DNA of 64,000 bases from an uncultured Cohaesibacter sp. (GCF_963676485.1 NZ_OY781114.1:558001-622000); one strand, 5' to 3'. Positions 1 through 8,218 are shown, counted from the first letter of the stretch. Notes: generated from the letters alone by a model not told the origin. Made by a program: numbers and translations.

Positions 1-195
1 TATAAAGACACGCAACGCCATGGAGTCATTCTCGGAATGCTCATTCTCTTCCAGCGATCCGTCACGCAAACCAACCGAACTGGAGATCGCTCTGGCAGCG
101 ACCGCATCAGCGGAGTCCGCTCCGGCCTTCATGGCGGCTTTTACGAGATGATGGGCTCTTTCCTCAATAATGGATTGATCAAGAAGGTCTGACAT
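1..195 (-). CDS. TldD/PmbA-family metallopeptidase, N-terminal fragment
   Basis: The gene runs off the left edge, so only the first 65 residues are visible. They contain the typical N-terminal pattern of TldD/PmbA proteins: a helix rich in Ala (AMKAGADSADAVAAR), a strand with SSSVGLRDG, then LEENEHSEND and LRVFI. In the family this region leads into a zinc protease domain that helps degrade or mature small peptides. The ATG at 193-195 gives MSDLLDQS; it reads away from the gene at 478, so the two are divergent. PmbA is more likely than TldD from the LEExE-type wording, but the catalytic domain is outside the window. Confidence 0.75.
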   Translation of the reverse strand, partial: MSDLLDQSIIEERAHHLVKAAMKAGADSADAVAARAISSSVGLRDGSLEENEHSENDSMALRVFI

Positions 196-477
196 AAACT
201 CTTGTCTTCTGCTTTGCTGGTGGAGCGAAAAACACGCTTTCCTTCTGTCTTAGGGGCTTGAAGCGGCTTGAGCAAGTAAAAAGGCATAAGGGCTTTGAGC
301 ACAATCTGGGGGAAAGTGGTTGCCAAAAGGTGAAGATCCGACCCCGGTAATAATTCCCTAACCCTATATAATATCACGCTTTTTTAACCCTCTTAATTAA
401 GCAAATGCTGAAGCCTGTTTGCTAGGCTGAGCCTATTCAAAAGAAGCATCCCATAAGGGGCTCGAAGGAGAAGGCTC

Positions 478-1125
478 GTGAGGCGTCAGGAAAATCAAAA
501 ATACACGGAAGCCATTTCCTACCAGACTGTAGGGGCCGCACGTATAGACCCCCATAATCTGGCCAAGTATTTTCAATCCGGTGAGATCCGGTCCAAGGCA
601 GCCAAGCTCAGCGGCTTCAGCGAAACCGCTTTGTTCGGCGCACAGGTGCCCGGTATCGTACAAATCAAAGCAGATCAGGTTCTGGTCGAATGCAATCTCA
701 GCTGCGGTCTGCCGCTGCTCGTGCGCGTCCCGCTGGCTTATTATAAAGGTGTCGGGGCTCGTTTCATTGTCGGAAAACGCGAAGGCAATCCGCTGATCTG
801 TATTCTCGAACTCGTTCATGACGATCCCAATCTGACCTTGCCCCTAATGGCAAGCACAGATCTGGAAGAAGCCGCTGTTGACTGGCAAAGCTGGTCCAAT
901 CGTTATCATCTGCCCATGCTGCACAAGCCGCTGGGCGCTGGCGATTACGAAGTGGCCAGTGACAGGGATGGCCCGCTTGCTGATCTGGTGACAGGGCCGC
1001 AAATGCCACGGCGCCCTCATGCACAGATCTCGGCCCGTCGGCCACGTTTTCTTGTGCGTCGAAAAACCGGCATAACCGGTCCGATGCAACAGTTTGCAGG
1101 CCGTGAACTCATCGCGCGCAACTAG
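478..1125 (+). CDS. DUF6101-like conserved protein
   Basis: A 215-residue protein starting at GTG 478, with GAAGGAGAAGG just upstream as ribosome binding site. It has no signal peptide or membrane segment. The middle (roughly residues 70-140) reads as a beta-rich domain with VRVPLAYYKGVGARF and ILELVHDDPNLTLPL, followed by WQSWSNRYHLPML and a basic C-terminus with ARRPRFLVRRK. This combination is what I know as DUF6101, a cytoplasmic family confined to Hyphomicrobiales with no known function. The family call is from memory of its conserved words, not from a search. A strong hairpin follows the stop. Confidence 0.6.
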   Translation: MRRQENQKYTEAISYQTVGAARIDPHNLAKYFQSGEIRSKAAKLSGFSETALFGAQVPGIVQIKADQVLVECNLSCGLPLLVRVPLAYYKGVGARFIVGKREGNPLICILELVHDDPNLTLPLMASTDLEEAAVDWQSWSNRYHLPMLHKPLGAGDYEVASDRDGPLADLVTGPQMPRRPHAQISARRPRFLVRRKTGITGPMQQFAGRELIARN

Positions 1126-1180
1126 GCGCGTTTGCAAGATAATATCCCAAGACCTGCACGAAAAAGACATATGTGAAAAA

Positions 1181-1200
1181 AGAGGGCCAATCGGCCCTCT
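1181..1200. terminator. Rho-independent terminator, probably bidirectional
   Basis: A perfect 8-bp stem (AGAGGGCC / GGCCCTCT, loop AATC) is preceded by AAAAA and followed by TTGTCTTT. It can end transcription of the gene stopping at 1125 and also of the convergent gene ending at 1273. Confidence 0.8.
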
Positions 1201-1272
1201 TTGTCTTTGCAGCAGCTTGTATTGAATTCTCACATGCTGGCTTCGCCTGACCGGCTCATTCTTTGAGAAATC

Positions 1273-1896
1273 TTAGCCCTCTTCGCATCCATTATGCTTG
1301 CGCCACATGGCGGCGTCATGCCCCTCTGGCACAGAAGCGCAGGCGTCTTTCTCTTCGTTATAGCCACGCAAGGCATTATAGCGCTCGATTTGCTCGGGCG
1401 TCACAATCCTTATTGCTTGCAGATGCGCAGAAAGATGAATGTAGCGCAACTTACGGCGGGCTTCCTCAATGTAGCCCAAGGCCGTACGCAACAGACCATC
1501 GTTGATACGGCCCGTTCTGAATTCCTTTTCAAGCTTGGCTTCAAGGAGGATATAGGTCTTTGCCTCCTTTTGCGCATCGCTTGTCATCTGTTCATAGAGC
1601 GCCTGGAGTTTTTCCACCTGCTCGGCGTCAAGGGCCAATTTATCTTTCATCTCGAGCAGATGCGCCGGTCCGGGATAGCCGTTGAGTTCGGCCGCCTTGG
1701 CGAGCCCCCAGCCGCCGCCCTTCTTCAACTCGTCAAGATCCTCTTGCGACAGGCTCTTGATGGTTCGATTTTGCTGCCCTGCATAATTCGATTGCTCTTC
1801 CGGCTTCTGCATACCCGCCGTCATTGCCTCCATGGGTATCAGAACGGCAAAAAAGGCACCAAAGCAAATGGAAGGGACATGATGGGATAAGGGCAT
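1273..1896 (-). CDS. Spy/CpxP-like periplasmic protein
   Basis: Starting at ATG 1896 the product has 207 residues with a hydrophobic signal-like N-terminus (ICFGAFFAVLIPMEAMTAG). The mature part is almost all helical and carries two LTxxQ-type motifs, LALDAEQ (mid-protein) and VTPEQ (near the C-terminus), the signature of the Spy/CpxP/CnrX family of periplasmic chaperones and metal sensors. The region between them is rich in Glu, Lys and Arg. Two Cys sit near the C-terminus. A TTG at 1917 in the same frame is a weaker start. No partner sensor kinase is adjacent, so a stand-alone chaperone or metal-buffer role is inferred. Confidence 0.6.
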   Translation of the reverse strand: MPLSHHVPSICFGAFFAVLIPMEAMTAGMQKPEEQSNYAGQQNRTIKSLSQEDLDELKKGGGWGLAKAAELNGYPGPAHLLEMKDKLALDAEQVEKLQALYEQMTSDAQKEAKTYILLEAKLEKEFRTGRINDGLLRTALGYIEEARRKLRYIHLSAHLQAIRIVTPEQIERYNALRGYNEEKDACASVPEGHDAAMWRKHNGCEEG

Positions 1897-2054
1897 GGAT
1901 GATCCAGGGTTGAACAAGTTGGTTTATGGTTTGAAGTGAGGCTATGATGGAGAATTCTACGTATTACACCATACATACCCCCTTTATGTGAACACAACAT
2001 TCGAAGCAGGGCAAAGGTTTCACTGCATCGTGAAAAAACGCGTGCGGTAGCGGC

Positions 2055-2891
2055 TCATTGTTCAAGCAGACGTGACAAACTCTGCTTGACTTCTTCCTTG
2101 GTGTTACGGCTGGCCTCGAGAATATCGGCTGTCTTGAGAAAGTCGAGAGGCCGGAAGGCATCGACCCTAGGCTGAACCAATATGTCGGCCTTATCATGGC
2201 GCATCTTTTCGCGCAGTATCGTCTGCATGAGGATTTGTGTTGCGCCAAAGCCCATCTCAAAGGAGCCGATCTTGCCATCTGCAGGCCGTTGCGGCAGACC
2301 GACCACATCGACACCGATGACAATATCGGCAAGCGAGCGTATATGATCAACCGGCAATGGATTGACACAGCCACCATCGATAAGCAGATGCCCGCTGATC
2401 TCGATAGGCCGAAACAGGGCTGGAATGGCGATGGAAGCTGCCAGAGCAAGGGGCAGCCCGCCCTTGTTGAAGATCACTTCCTCGCCGGAAAAATAATCCG
2501 CAGCGCTAACGCTGGCTGGAATGTCGAGGGCGCTGAAATCCTTTTTGATATCAGATGGCAGAAAGCTCTCCACCATCCAGACAGGATCAAACTGGCTCCA
2601 GTTGGCCATGGGATTCTGTACCGAAAACAGCCGCGTAAAGCTTCTGGGGCGATGCTTCCAGAAGCGGGAGAGCACTTCGCCCGTGTTGCCGAACAAATCA
2701 AGCATATAGGTGCGCAGATCGGCCCCTGAATAGCCTGATGCATAGCATACAGCGGCCAGAGCCCCGATGGATGTGCCCGAAAGAGCAACCGGTTTGACGC
2801 CTAGCTCATCTAGCGCTTCCATGATCCAGATGTGGGATATTCCCCGCGCTCCACCGCCTCCAAAGGCAACGGCCACCCTTTTATCGCTCAT
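2055..2891 (-). CDS. Patatin-like phospholipase (RssA/YchK type)
   Basis: A 278-residue cytoplasmic serine hydrolase. The oxyanion-hole glycine run GGGGARG is near residue 12, the nucleophile elbow GTSIG near residue 40, and the catalytic Asp lies in DGGCVNPLP near residue 170. Together these form the Ser-Asp dyad of the patatin family, which cleaves acyl chains from phospholipids or other lipids. Length matches the bacterial single-domain RssA-type group. No signal peptide is present. The true substrate is unknown. Confidence 0.93.
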   Translation of the reverse strand: MSDKRVAVAFGGGGARGISHIWIMEALDELGVKPVALSGTSIGALAAVCYASGYSGADLRTYMLDLFGNTGEVLSRFWKHRPRSFTRLFSVQNPMANWSQFDPVWMVESFLPSDIKKDFSALDIPASVSAADYFSGEEVIFNKGGLPLALAASIAIPALFRPIEISGHLLIDGGCVNPLPVDHIRSLADIVIGVDVVGLPQRPADGKIGSFEMGFGATQILMQTILREKMRHDKADILVQPRVDAFRPLDFLKTADILEASRNTKEEVKQSLSRLLEQ

Positions 2892-3102
2892 TTGTTTCTC
2901 GCTGCGCTACACTCATATAAATCATTTCAAACATGGGGTTGTTGCAAATTCTAACACGGATCAATGGACCTTCAGGCATCATGCGCTTTTCAGGTCGGCC
3001 TGCAATGATCTGGCCCCACAGCAGCCGCAAAATCTTCAAAAAAGGCCGCTTTTCTCGCGATCGCATTTTGCCAAGCTCCCTTTTCGGCTTTTTGAAAACC
3101 AT
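2881..3102 (-). CDS. Possible small basic protein upstream of the patatin gene
   Basis: An open frame of 73 codons from ATG 3102 ends 11 nt inside the patatin gene, an arrangement often seen in translationally coupled pairs. The product is strongly basic at its N-terminus (KKPKRELGKMRSREKRP) and ends with MIYMSVAQ. No convincing ribosome binding site precedes it and I do not recognise the sequence. It may equally be chance open frame in the leader. Confidence 0.3.
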   Translation of the reverse strand: MVFKKPKRELGKMRSREKRPFLKILRLLWGQIIAGRPEKRMMPEGPLIRVRICNNPMFEMIYMSVAQRETNER

Positions 3103-3173
3103 TGCACCGGGTCTGTTCAATAAATATAGTTCTAATAGTCAACTTTGACAGATTGAAGAATGGAGACCGCCTC

Positions 3174-3371
3174 ATGATCAAATTGAACGTTCAGGAAATG
3201 GCCTGTGGTGGCTGCGTCAAATCGGTAACCGAAGCGGTCAAAGGCGTGGATGCCGCCGCCGAGGTGAATGCCAGCCTTGAAACCGGCGAAGTGAAGGTCG
3301 AATCTGGCGCCAGCCCAGAAGCCATCCGCACCGCCATTGAAGAAGCCGGCTTCCCGGCAGCTCTGGCATAG
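3174..3371 (+). CDS. Heavy-metal-associated (HMA) domain protein, CopZ-like
   Basis: A 65-residue single-domain protein, MIKLNVQEMACGGCVKS..., with the metal-binding CxxC of the HMA fold at Cys11 and Cys14. Length and the beta-alpha-beta-beta-alpha-beta pattern match soluble copper chaperones of the CopZ/Atx1 type, which hand Cu(I) to P-type ATPases or regulators. The start ATG 3174 is preceded by TGGAG; longer in-frame starts would add non-homologous residues. No copper ATPase lies nearby. Confidence 0.88.
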   Translation: MIKLNVQEMACGGCVKSVTEAVKGVDAAAEVNASLETGEVKVESGASPEAIRTAIEEAGFPAALA

Positions 3372-3656
3372 GCAGGTTTGCATGCTGCGATATCAATCGT
3401 TCCAATGAATGGCTGGGGGCTATGGCTACCCGGCCTTTCATTTGGCTCATTTTTGGTCATTGTTGATCACAACCCGAAAGCTGCAAGCGTTCGATTTTGA
3501 TTTTCATCAATCATTTACACACCAATTTTTCGACTTTTTTCGCAGAATGCGACAAAAAGCGGCGCTATTTGGCCCTCAGTGCATAAATGAAAAGACTTTG
3601 TTTACTCTGTTTGAGCAACATAGCCTTACAAGTCAATTCAACAGGGGTGCCCAACC

Positions 3657-5159
3657 ATGTCATCAGGACCTGCGGATCTTAATTCTGTCCGCATTGCAGT
3701 CGTTAGTTCTGATCCCGCATTTCGCCGCATGATCAATGATCAGCTGGTGGACCTGCTCGAGGAAAAACTCAAGCAGCCGTGCGATATCCAGATGTTCGAC
3801 GACAAAGCCCCTTCCAGCTTCCTTATGGAGCCGGCCTGCGCCCTTATCACCTTTGAAGGCGAGGAAGAGCTTAAGGTCCTGTCGCGTCTGGCAAGCCGCC
3901 ACCCCAACATGTTGCTTCTGGCACTTAGCGAAAATGGTTCGGTCTCCCGCGCAGTGGCCTCCATGCAGGCCGGAGCCCATGATTTCATCGCACGCCCCGT
4001 TTCTGCCGATGTGCTCAGCAGCCGGATGAGCGAGATGATTGCCCATCACCGCCCTGCCCCTCATGGGGATATGCTCGTCTCCTCTCATAAATCCGCCTCA
4101 AACGATCGGAACGGGACAAGCGCCAGCTATGGAGCTGAGACAGCGGACCGACTAGAGAGCGCTGAAATCATGCGTGATTTCGAAGGCTTCATCGGCACCT
4201 CCCCCGCCATGCAGGGGGTTTACGACCAGATCATGCGTATTGCCGGCTCCAAGGCCCCCGTGTTCATCACAGGAGAATCAGGCACCGGCAAAGAAGTCTG
4301 CGCCCAGGCGCTGCATGCCCGCTCTTCACGCAATTCCGGGCCGTTCATTGCCATCAACTGTAGCGCCATTCCGGCAGATCTGATGGAATCAGAAGTCTTC
4401 GGCCATATGCGCGGTGCCTTTACAGGAGCCAATGACGACCGCAAGGGCGCAGCCGAAATGGCGGACGGGGGCACCTTGTTCCTTGATGAAATCGGAGAGA
4501 TGCCGCTTGATCTTCAGGCCAAGCTTCTTCGGCTCATCCAGACAGGCACACTGCGCCGCGTGGGTGGCAACGAGGAAATTTCCCTCAATATCCGCTTTAT
4601 TGCAGCCACCAACCGCGATCCGCTGGAAGAAGTGAAGGCTGGCCGGTTCCGCGAAGATCTGTTCTATCGCATGCATGTTCTGCCAATCCATCTGCCGCCA
4701 TTGCGCGACCGCACGGGCGACATCGTACCGTTGGCCAAGAGCTTCCTGCTGCAATATGCCCGCGAAGAGGGCAAAGGCTTCCATATTTTCAGCACCGAAG
4801 CAGAGCATATGCTGACAGCCTATCGCTGGCCAGGCAATGTGCGCCAATTGCAGAACACCATCCGACGCCTTACGGTGATGTATGATGGTGCCGTGGTCGA
4901 GCCGGATCATCTGCCAGACCTTCTGCACAGCGACGACAGCTTCGAGCAGGATTTGAATCGCGCCATCAGCGATCTCAGACAGATGGGCAAGGCCATGTCT
5001 GACTCCATCCAACCCTTCTGGCAGCAGGAAAAGCAGATCATCGAGGGAGCGCTCAGCTATTTCGATGGCAATATTTCCCGCGCAGCTGCCGCTCTGGAGA
5101 TCAGCCCCTCGACCATCTATCGCAAACGCATGAGTTGGGCCCAGAAGGAAACCGCCTGA
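3657..5159 (+). CDS. Sigma-54-dependent transcriptional activator with degenerate receiver
   Basis: A 500-residue NtrC-family protein. Residues 1-130 have a receiver-like fold but lack key residues: the acidic pair is reduced to SSD, the phospho-acceptor Asp position reads ITFEGEE, and the conserved Lys is replaced by Arg in ARPVS. The AAA+ domain (about 170-400) has Walker A GESGTGKE, the sigma-54 contact loop GAFTGA, Walker B TLFLDEIGE and an arginine-finger region. A Fis-type helix-turn-helix (ISRAAAALEISPSTIYRK) ends the protein. It should open sigma-54 promoters, with control not by standard phosphorylation. No kinase gene is adjacent; target genes cannot be read from context. Confidence 0.92.
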   Translation: MSSGPADLNSVRIAVVSSDPAFRRMINDQLVDLLEEKLKQPCDIQMFDDKAPSSFLMEPACALITFEGEEELKVLSRLASRHPNMLLLALSENGSVSRAVASMQAGAHDFIARPVSADVLSSRMSEMIAHHRPAPHGDMLVSSHKSASNDRNGTSASYGAETADRLESAEIMRDFEGFIGTSPAMQGVYDQIMRIAGSKAPVFITGESGTGKEVCAQALHARSSRNSGPFIAINCSAIPADLMESEVFGHMRGAFTGANDDRKGAAEMADGGTLFLDEIGEMPLDLQAKLLRLIQTGTLRRVGGNEEISLNIRFIAATNRDPLEEVKAGRFREDLFYRMHVLPIHLPPLRDRTGDIVPLAKSFLLQYAREEGKGFHIFSTEAEHMLTAYRWPGNVRQLQNTIRRLTVMYDGAVVEPDHLPDLLHSDDSFEQDLNRAISDLRQMGKAMSDSIQPFWQQEKQIIEGALSYFDGNISRAAAALEISPSTIYRKRMSWAQKETA

Positions 5160-5173
5160 TTCACGCCCTTCAT

Positions 5174-5190
5174 CCCCCCCCCCCCCCCCC
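5174..5190. repeat. Homopolymer of 17 C
   Basis: An uninterrupted C17 tract starts 15 nt after the stop codon of the sigma-54 activator. It lies outside the coding frame. Such a tract may vary in length by slippage or be miscounted in sequencing. Confidence 0.9.
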
Positions 5191-5363
5191 ACCCAAGAGC
5201 AGAACAAAGCGCTGTCAAACGCGTTTCTGAACAGCTTGGGGCAATTTGGGGCGCGTTATATCGGTCATCCCCGTCTTCTACGAGATAATTGGCGATAAGA
5301 TCTCGACACGGGGCGTATACGCCATTAAGAGTCGAAGCTGATGGGATTGAAAGAGACAAGCGC

Positions 5364-5630
5364 ATGATTTTCTGTGTTCAGGGTCGGGCCAGTGAAGCCC
5401 CCAAGCCACCGCAAACGCAACCGCAGCGTCGCAACTTCATTGTGGCGATTGAGAGCGAACATGCTGGCTTTGCCAGAGAAACCGCCAAGCAGGTGCTGAT
5501 CAAGGCTGGTTATAATTTCATTACCGTTGCGCGCGTTCTCCGCCCGCAAGGGGATATTGCAGATCCGGCCATCGCCGAGATCGTCGATCAAGCCCGCCGC
5601 AATGGCATCGGCATTGCCATCTACCGCTAA
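5364..5630 (+). CDS. Small conserved-looking hypothetical protein
   Basis: An 88-residue protein from ATG 5364 (AAAGAGA upstream); a start at 5289 would add 25 residues of low-complexity leader. The body after a Pro/Gln-rich linker (PKPPQTQPQRR) is a compact alpha/beta sequence: FIVAIESEHAGFARETAKQ, then YNFITVARVLRP and IVDQARRNGIGIAIYR. The ending suggests a small Rossmann-like or ferredoxin-like fold. I do not recognise the family. It stands alone between the activator and an acetyltransferase. Confidence 0.5.
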   Translation: MIFCVQGRASEAPKPPQTQPQRRNFIVAIESEHAGFARETAKQVLIKAGYNFITVARVLRPQGDIADPAIAEIVDQARRNGIGIAIYR

Positions 5631-5738
5631 GAGCAGGGCCTGAAGCCGCCCGACGCCGCCCGACGCTGCCAGCAAGGGATAGTCCTTCCAAGGACGTCCC
5701 TCTCTCCCAAAAGAGCCTTAAGACTGAGAAAAACAGCC

Positions 5739-6230
5739 ATGAGTTACACCCTGATCCGCTCTGCGACCGATGAAGATGGCCCTGCGATTGGCAAGCTGAT
5801 TGCGTCGGTTTTTGCCGACTATGAAAATTGTCACTTCGTCGATGAGGAATATAGCGAGCTTGAGCATCCTTCCAGCTATTATGCTGCCATGGGTGGACAG
5901 ATCTGGGTTACCGAGCAGGATGGCGAAATCGTCGGCTCGCTTGCCGTGGCCGAATCCCTCACTCCCGGTTTGTTCGAGCTGCACACGGTTTATGTCTCCA
6001 GGAAAGCGCGCGGACAGGGGCTTGCATGGTCCATGTTCAATCTGGCGACCGATCTGGTAGACGAGCGTAAAGGACATGCCATTCGGCTATGGAGCGACAC
6101 ACGCTTTCTGGAAGGTCATGCCTTCTATGAAAGGGTCGGCTTTAAAAAGGTGCCGGTCGTGCGGTTTCTGGGCGATGTTTCCGATAGCTGGGAATTCAGC
6201 TACCGGCTAGATGCCAAAGATGCAGGATAA
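5739..6230 (+). CDS. GNAT family N-acetyltransferase
   Basis: A 163-residue single GNAT domain. The acetyl-CoA pyrophosphate loop is RGQGLA in the segment VYVSRKARGQGLAWSMF, preceded by the characteristic strand ELHTVYV, and the C-terminal helix-strand reads HAFYERVGFKKV. Early residues (DEDGPAIGKLIASVF) match the usual helix 1. Substrate is not predictable: GNAT enzymes acetylate small amines, antibiotics or protein N-termini. The gene is monocistronic. Confidence 0.9.
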   Translation: MSYTLIRSATDEDGPAIGKLIASVFADYENCHFVDEEYSELEHPSSYYAAMGGQIWVTEQDGEIVGSLAVAESLTPGLFELHTVYVSRKARGQGLAWSMFNLATDLVDERKGHAIRLWSDTRFLEGHAFYERVGFKKVPVVRFLGDVSDSWEFSYRLDAKDAG

Positions 6231-6289
6231 GCGGACTCGGCTTCATTGCGTCTTATCGCGCACCCTTTCCAACACACCGCAAGAAAAAA

Positions 6290-6313
6290 CCTGCTGCCCC
6301 GAGGGGCAACAGG
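6290..6313 (-). terminator. Rho-independent terminator of the EF-hand gene at 6357-7001
   Basis: On the minus strand a GC-rich stem (CCTGTTGCCCC / GGGGCAGCAGG with one mismatch) is followed by TTTTTTCTT, placed just after the stop codon at 6357. Confidence 0.85.
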
Positions 6314-6356
6314 CATCATCACATTTGTGCGATTGATGTGAAGGTCAGATCGGCTC

Positions 6357-7001
6357 TTACTGGGTGCTGTTGCTATTCGCCGGAGCCTGTGGTGCTGGGG
6401 CTTGCATGAAGCGTGGGCCAGCGCCCCGACCATAGCCCATACCGCGCTGTGGGCCGTCATTCTGGTCGATCTTGCCATCATTGTTGCTATCCATGAAGGC
6501 GAACATCCTGTCGGCATGCGCCTTCAGTTCAGCTGGCGTGATCTTGCCATCAGCATCGCTATCCATGAACTGGAAGCCGCGGGCCATGCGGTTCTGGGTC
6601 AGCTTGAGCCATTCGGCCTTGAATTCCTGCAGATTGATCGCGTTGTCGCCATCCTTGTCATTTTCAGTGACCTTCTTGTCAAAGCCGGTATTGACTTCTT
6701 CCTTGGTCAGGACGCCGTCATTGTTGGCATCAAACTGCTGCAGCATCATGGCTCCCCCCATGAAACCGCCGCCCATCATGCCGCCACGCATCATGCCACG
6801 ACCCATCATGCCGCCGCGCGGGCCTCTGTTATAGCCGCCGCGCATCATGCCGCCGCCACGGCCCATCCAGTTGCCGCCCTGCTGATTGTTGTTCCAGCCA
6901 TAGCCCCAGCCACCGGCGGAGGCCGTATGAACAGCCATTGACGTTGCAGACAGTCCTGCGACCAGTGCAACTGCGAGTGCGATTTTCGATACCGTTTTCA
7001 T
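6357..7001 (-). CDS. Secreted EF-hand protein with Gly/Met-rich region
   Basis: A 214-residue exported protein. Residues 1-29 form a signal peptide (ALAVALVAGLSATSMA...ASA). Residues 30-87 are rich in Gly, Met and Arg with repeated GRGMMRGG-type units. Four EF-hand loops follow at about 91-102 (DANNDGVLTKEE), 115-126 (DKDGDNAINLQE), 147-158 (DSDADGKITPAE) and 171-182 (DSNNDGKIDQND), ending in a Pro/Ala-rich tail. EF-hands bind calcium; the Met-rich part could bind copper or a partner. It is a paralogue of the next EF-hand gene and shares its upstream 45-bp element and leader hairpin, so the two are probably co-regulated. Confidence 0.88.
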   Translation of the reverse strand: MKTVSKIALAVALVAGLSATSMAVHTASAGGWGYGWNNNQQGGNWMGRGGGMMRGGYNRGPRGGMMGRGMMRGGMMGGGFMGGAMMLQQFDANNDGVLTKEEVNTGFDKKVTENDKDGDNAINLQEFKAEWLKLTQNRMARGFQFMDSDADGKITPAELKAHADRMFAFMDSNNDGKIDQNDGPQRGMGYGRGAGPRFMQAPAPQAPANSNSTQ

Positions 7002-7024
7002 CTTCCTGTTCCTCTACCCGATTT

Positions 7025-7044
7025 GGGCCAATTCCTCATTGGCC
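7025..7044 (-). promoter_or_regulatory. 20-nt leader hairpin shared by both EF-hand genes (copy 1)
   Basis: GGGCCAATTCCTCATTGGCC lies 24 nt upstream of the start codon. It folds as a 7-bp stem (GGCCAAT/ATTGGCC); on the mRNA strand the 5-nt loop is GAGGA. The same 20 bases recur at 8199-8218 in the same position relative to the paralogue. A GGA-bearing loop is what CsrA/RsmA-type regulators bind, but this is only one possibility. Confidence 0.6.
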
Positions 7045-7191
7045 TTCAGTTCCAAACACCAGATCCCGAGCGCATCTTGCAGCTGGGAACCGTTCCATTT
7101 TCTGTCGGAGCCGCTGGCGCCTTGCCAGCCCTTCCGATGAATTTAACCTAGCCCCAGACTAGCGCGTTTTTAGGGAGAAAACCGGGAGTTT

Positions 7192-7236
7192 TGTCGCCTT
7201 CTGTATCGGCTATTTGCCGTGATACAGAGCGTTACA
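7192..7236 (-). promoter_or_regulatory. 45-bp upstream element, copy A (candidate response-regulator operator)
   Basis: The blocks TGTCGCC, TGTATC, GATACA and GTTACA occur with spacers of 3, 13 and 4 bases, exactly as in copy B at 8377-8421. GATACA and GTTACA are a direct repeat with a 10-bp period, the geometry used by OmpR-type regulators, while TGTATC/GATACA form an inverted repeat. It sits 190 bp upstream of the EF-hand start at 7001. The 450-base gap 7002-7451 otherwise holds the leader hairpin and the terminator at 7324-7368. Confidence 0.6.
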
Positions 7237-7323
7237 CTTTTCTCAACTTATCCACTTCAGGCAGAGCAATTCCGACCAAGATCACGCCGAGCGGTATCGG
7301 AGAATGCACTCAAGAGAGAGAAA

Positions 7324-7368
7324 AATCCCCGTGGCCACGGGCATAGATCATGCCGAACCACGGGGATT
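7324..7368 (-). terminator. Rho-independent terminator of the second EF-hand gene
   Basis: The outer stem AATCCCCGTGG / CCACGGGGATT encloses a 23-nt segment with its own GGCATGATC-type hairpin. On the minus strand it is followed by TTTTTCTCTC, about 85 nt after the stop codon at 7452. Confidence 0.75.
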
Positions 7369-7451
7369 GAGGTGGGACGTTGTTTATCAGATCGGCAAGC
7401 AGATAGTGCCGATCCTGTTTTTGGCTGGATATTCGTTGCTATGCCGGTCGG

Positions 7452-8177
7452 CTACTTGACCATGGCAAGAGGAGGAAGCTGGGGGGCGGGAGCTGTGGCG
7501 CTATCAGGCGCAGGCTGCTTGTCTGGAGCCTGTGGGACCACTGCCGAAGCTGGCTGGAACTGACCACCGCGCGGCCCTCCCATCATGCCACCCTGAGGAC
7601 CACCTTGGGGGCCGAACTGACCCTGTTGGAATTGGCCGCCTCGCGGGCCTTTCATACCGTGACGATGGGAACCAAAGCCGCGCTTTCCAAAATCAGGACG
7701 CGGACCATTGCGGCGCATGGCCTTGCGATCGGAGGCATCTACCTTGCCATCGTCATTCACATCGAGGCGATCAAACCGGGCCTCTGCCGGATTGGAGAAT
7801 TCTTCAAGGGTTACCTTGCCATTGCCATCGCGGTCAAAGAACTGGAAGGTACGTACCATGCGGTCCTTGGTCATGGCCATCCATTCTTTCTTGAATTCAT
7901 CCAGCGACACCGCATCGTCACTATCCATGTCATTGTTGCTGATTTTCTTGGTCATGGCAGCAGAAAGTTCCTCTTTGGTGATGGTGCGGTCTCCATCGGC
8001 ATCTACAGCCTTCAGATCCAGCATGCCGCGCGGGCCATGGAAAGACTGCCCCTGCGCCGGCCCCATTCCGCGGCCATTGTTCCATCCTTTGGCCGAAGCG
8101 CTGTTCACGCTCAAAGCCGTGGCGGATACGCCACCGATCAGGGCTACAGTCAAAGCAAATTTGGTAAAGCTGTTCAT
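7452..8177 (-). CDS. Secreted EF-hand protein, paralogue of 6357-7001
   Basis: A 241-residue exported protein; ATG 8177 is preceded by GAGAGGAAAACAAG and yields a signal peptide closely like that of the neighbouring paralogue (KFALTVALIGGVSATAL...ASA). Four EF-hand loops lie at about 59-70 (DADGDRTITKEE), 83-94 (DMDSDDAVSLDE), 115-126 (DRDGNGKVTLEE) and 139-150 (DVNDDGKVDASD). The C-terminal third is low-complexity: PRGGQFQQGQFGPQGG-type repeats and then Pro/Ala. It has lost the long N-terminal Met-rich repeat of its paralogue but keeps a Gly/Gln one at the other end. It is divergent from the response-regulator gene at 8603, with the shared element between them. Confidence 0.88.
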   Translation of the reverse strand: MNSFTKFALTVALIGGVSATALSVNSASAKGWNNGRGMGPAQGQSFHGPRGMLDLKAVDADGDRTITKEELSAAMTKKISNNDMDSDDAVSLDEFKKEWMAMTKDRMVRTFQFFDRDGNGKVTLEEFSNPAEARFDRLDVNDDGKVDASDRKAMRRNGPRPDFGKRGFGSHRHGMKGPRGGQFQQGQFGPQGGPQGGMMGGPRGGQFQPASAVVPQAPDKQPAPDSATAPAPQLPPLAMVK

Positions 8178-8198
8178 CTTGTTTTCCTCTCGTCTCAA

Positions 8199-8218
8199 GG
8201 GCCAATTCCTCATTGGCC
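8199..8218 (-). promoter_or_regulatory. 20-nt leader hairpin shared by both EF-hand genes (copy 2)
   Basis: Identical over 20 of 20 bases to 7025-7044 and 22 nt upstream of the start codon at 8177. The flanks of the two copies differ, so the hairpin itself seems to be what is conserved. Confidence 0.6.
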
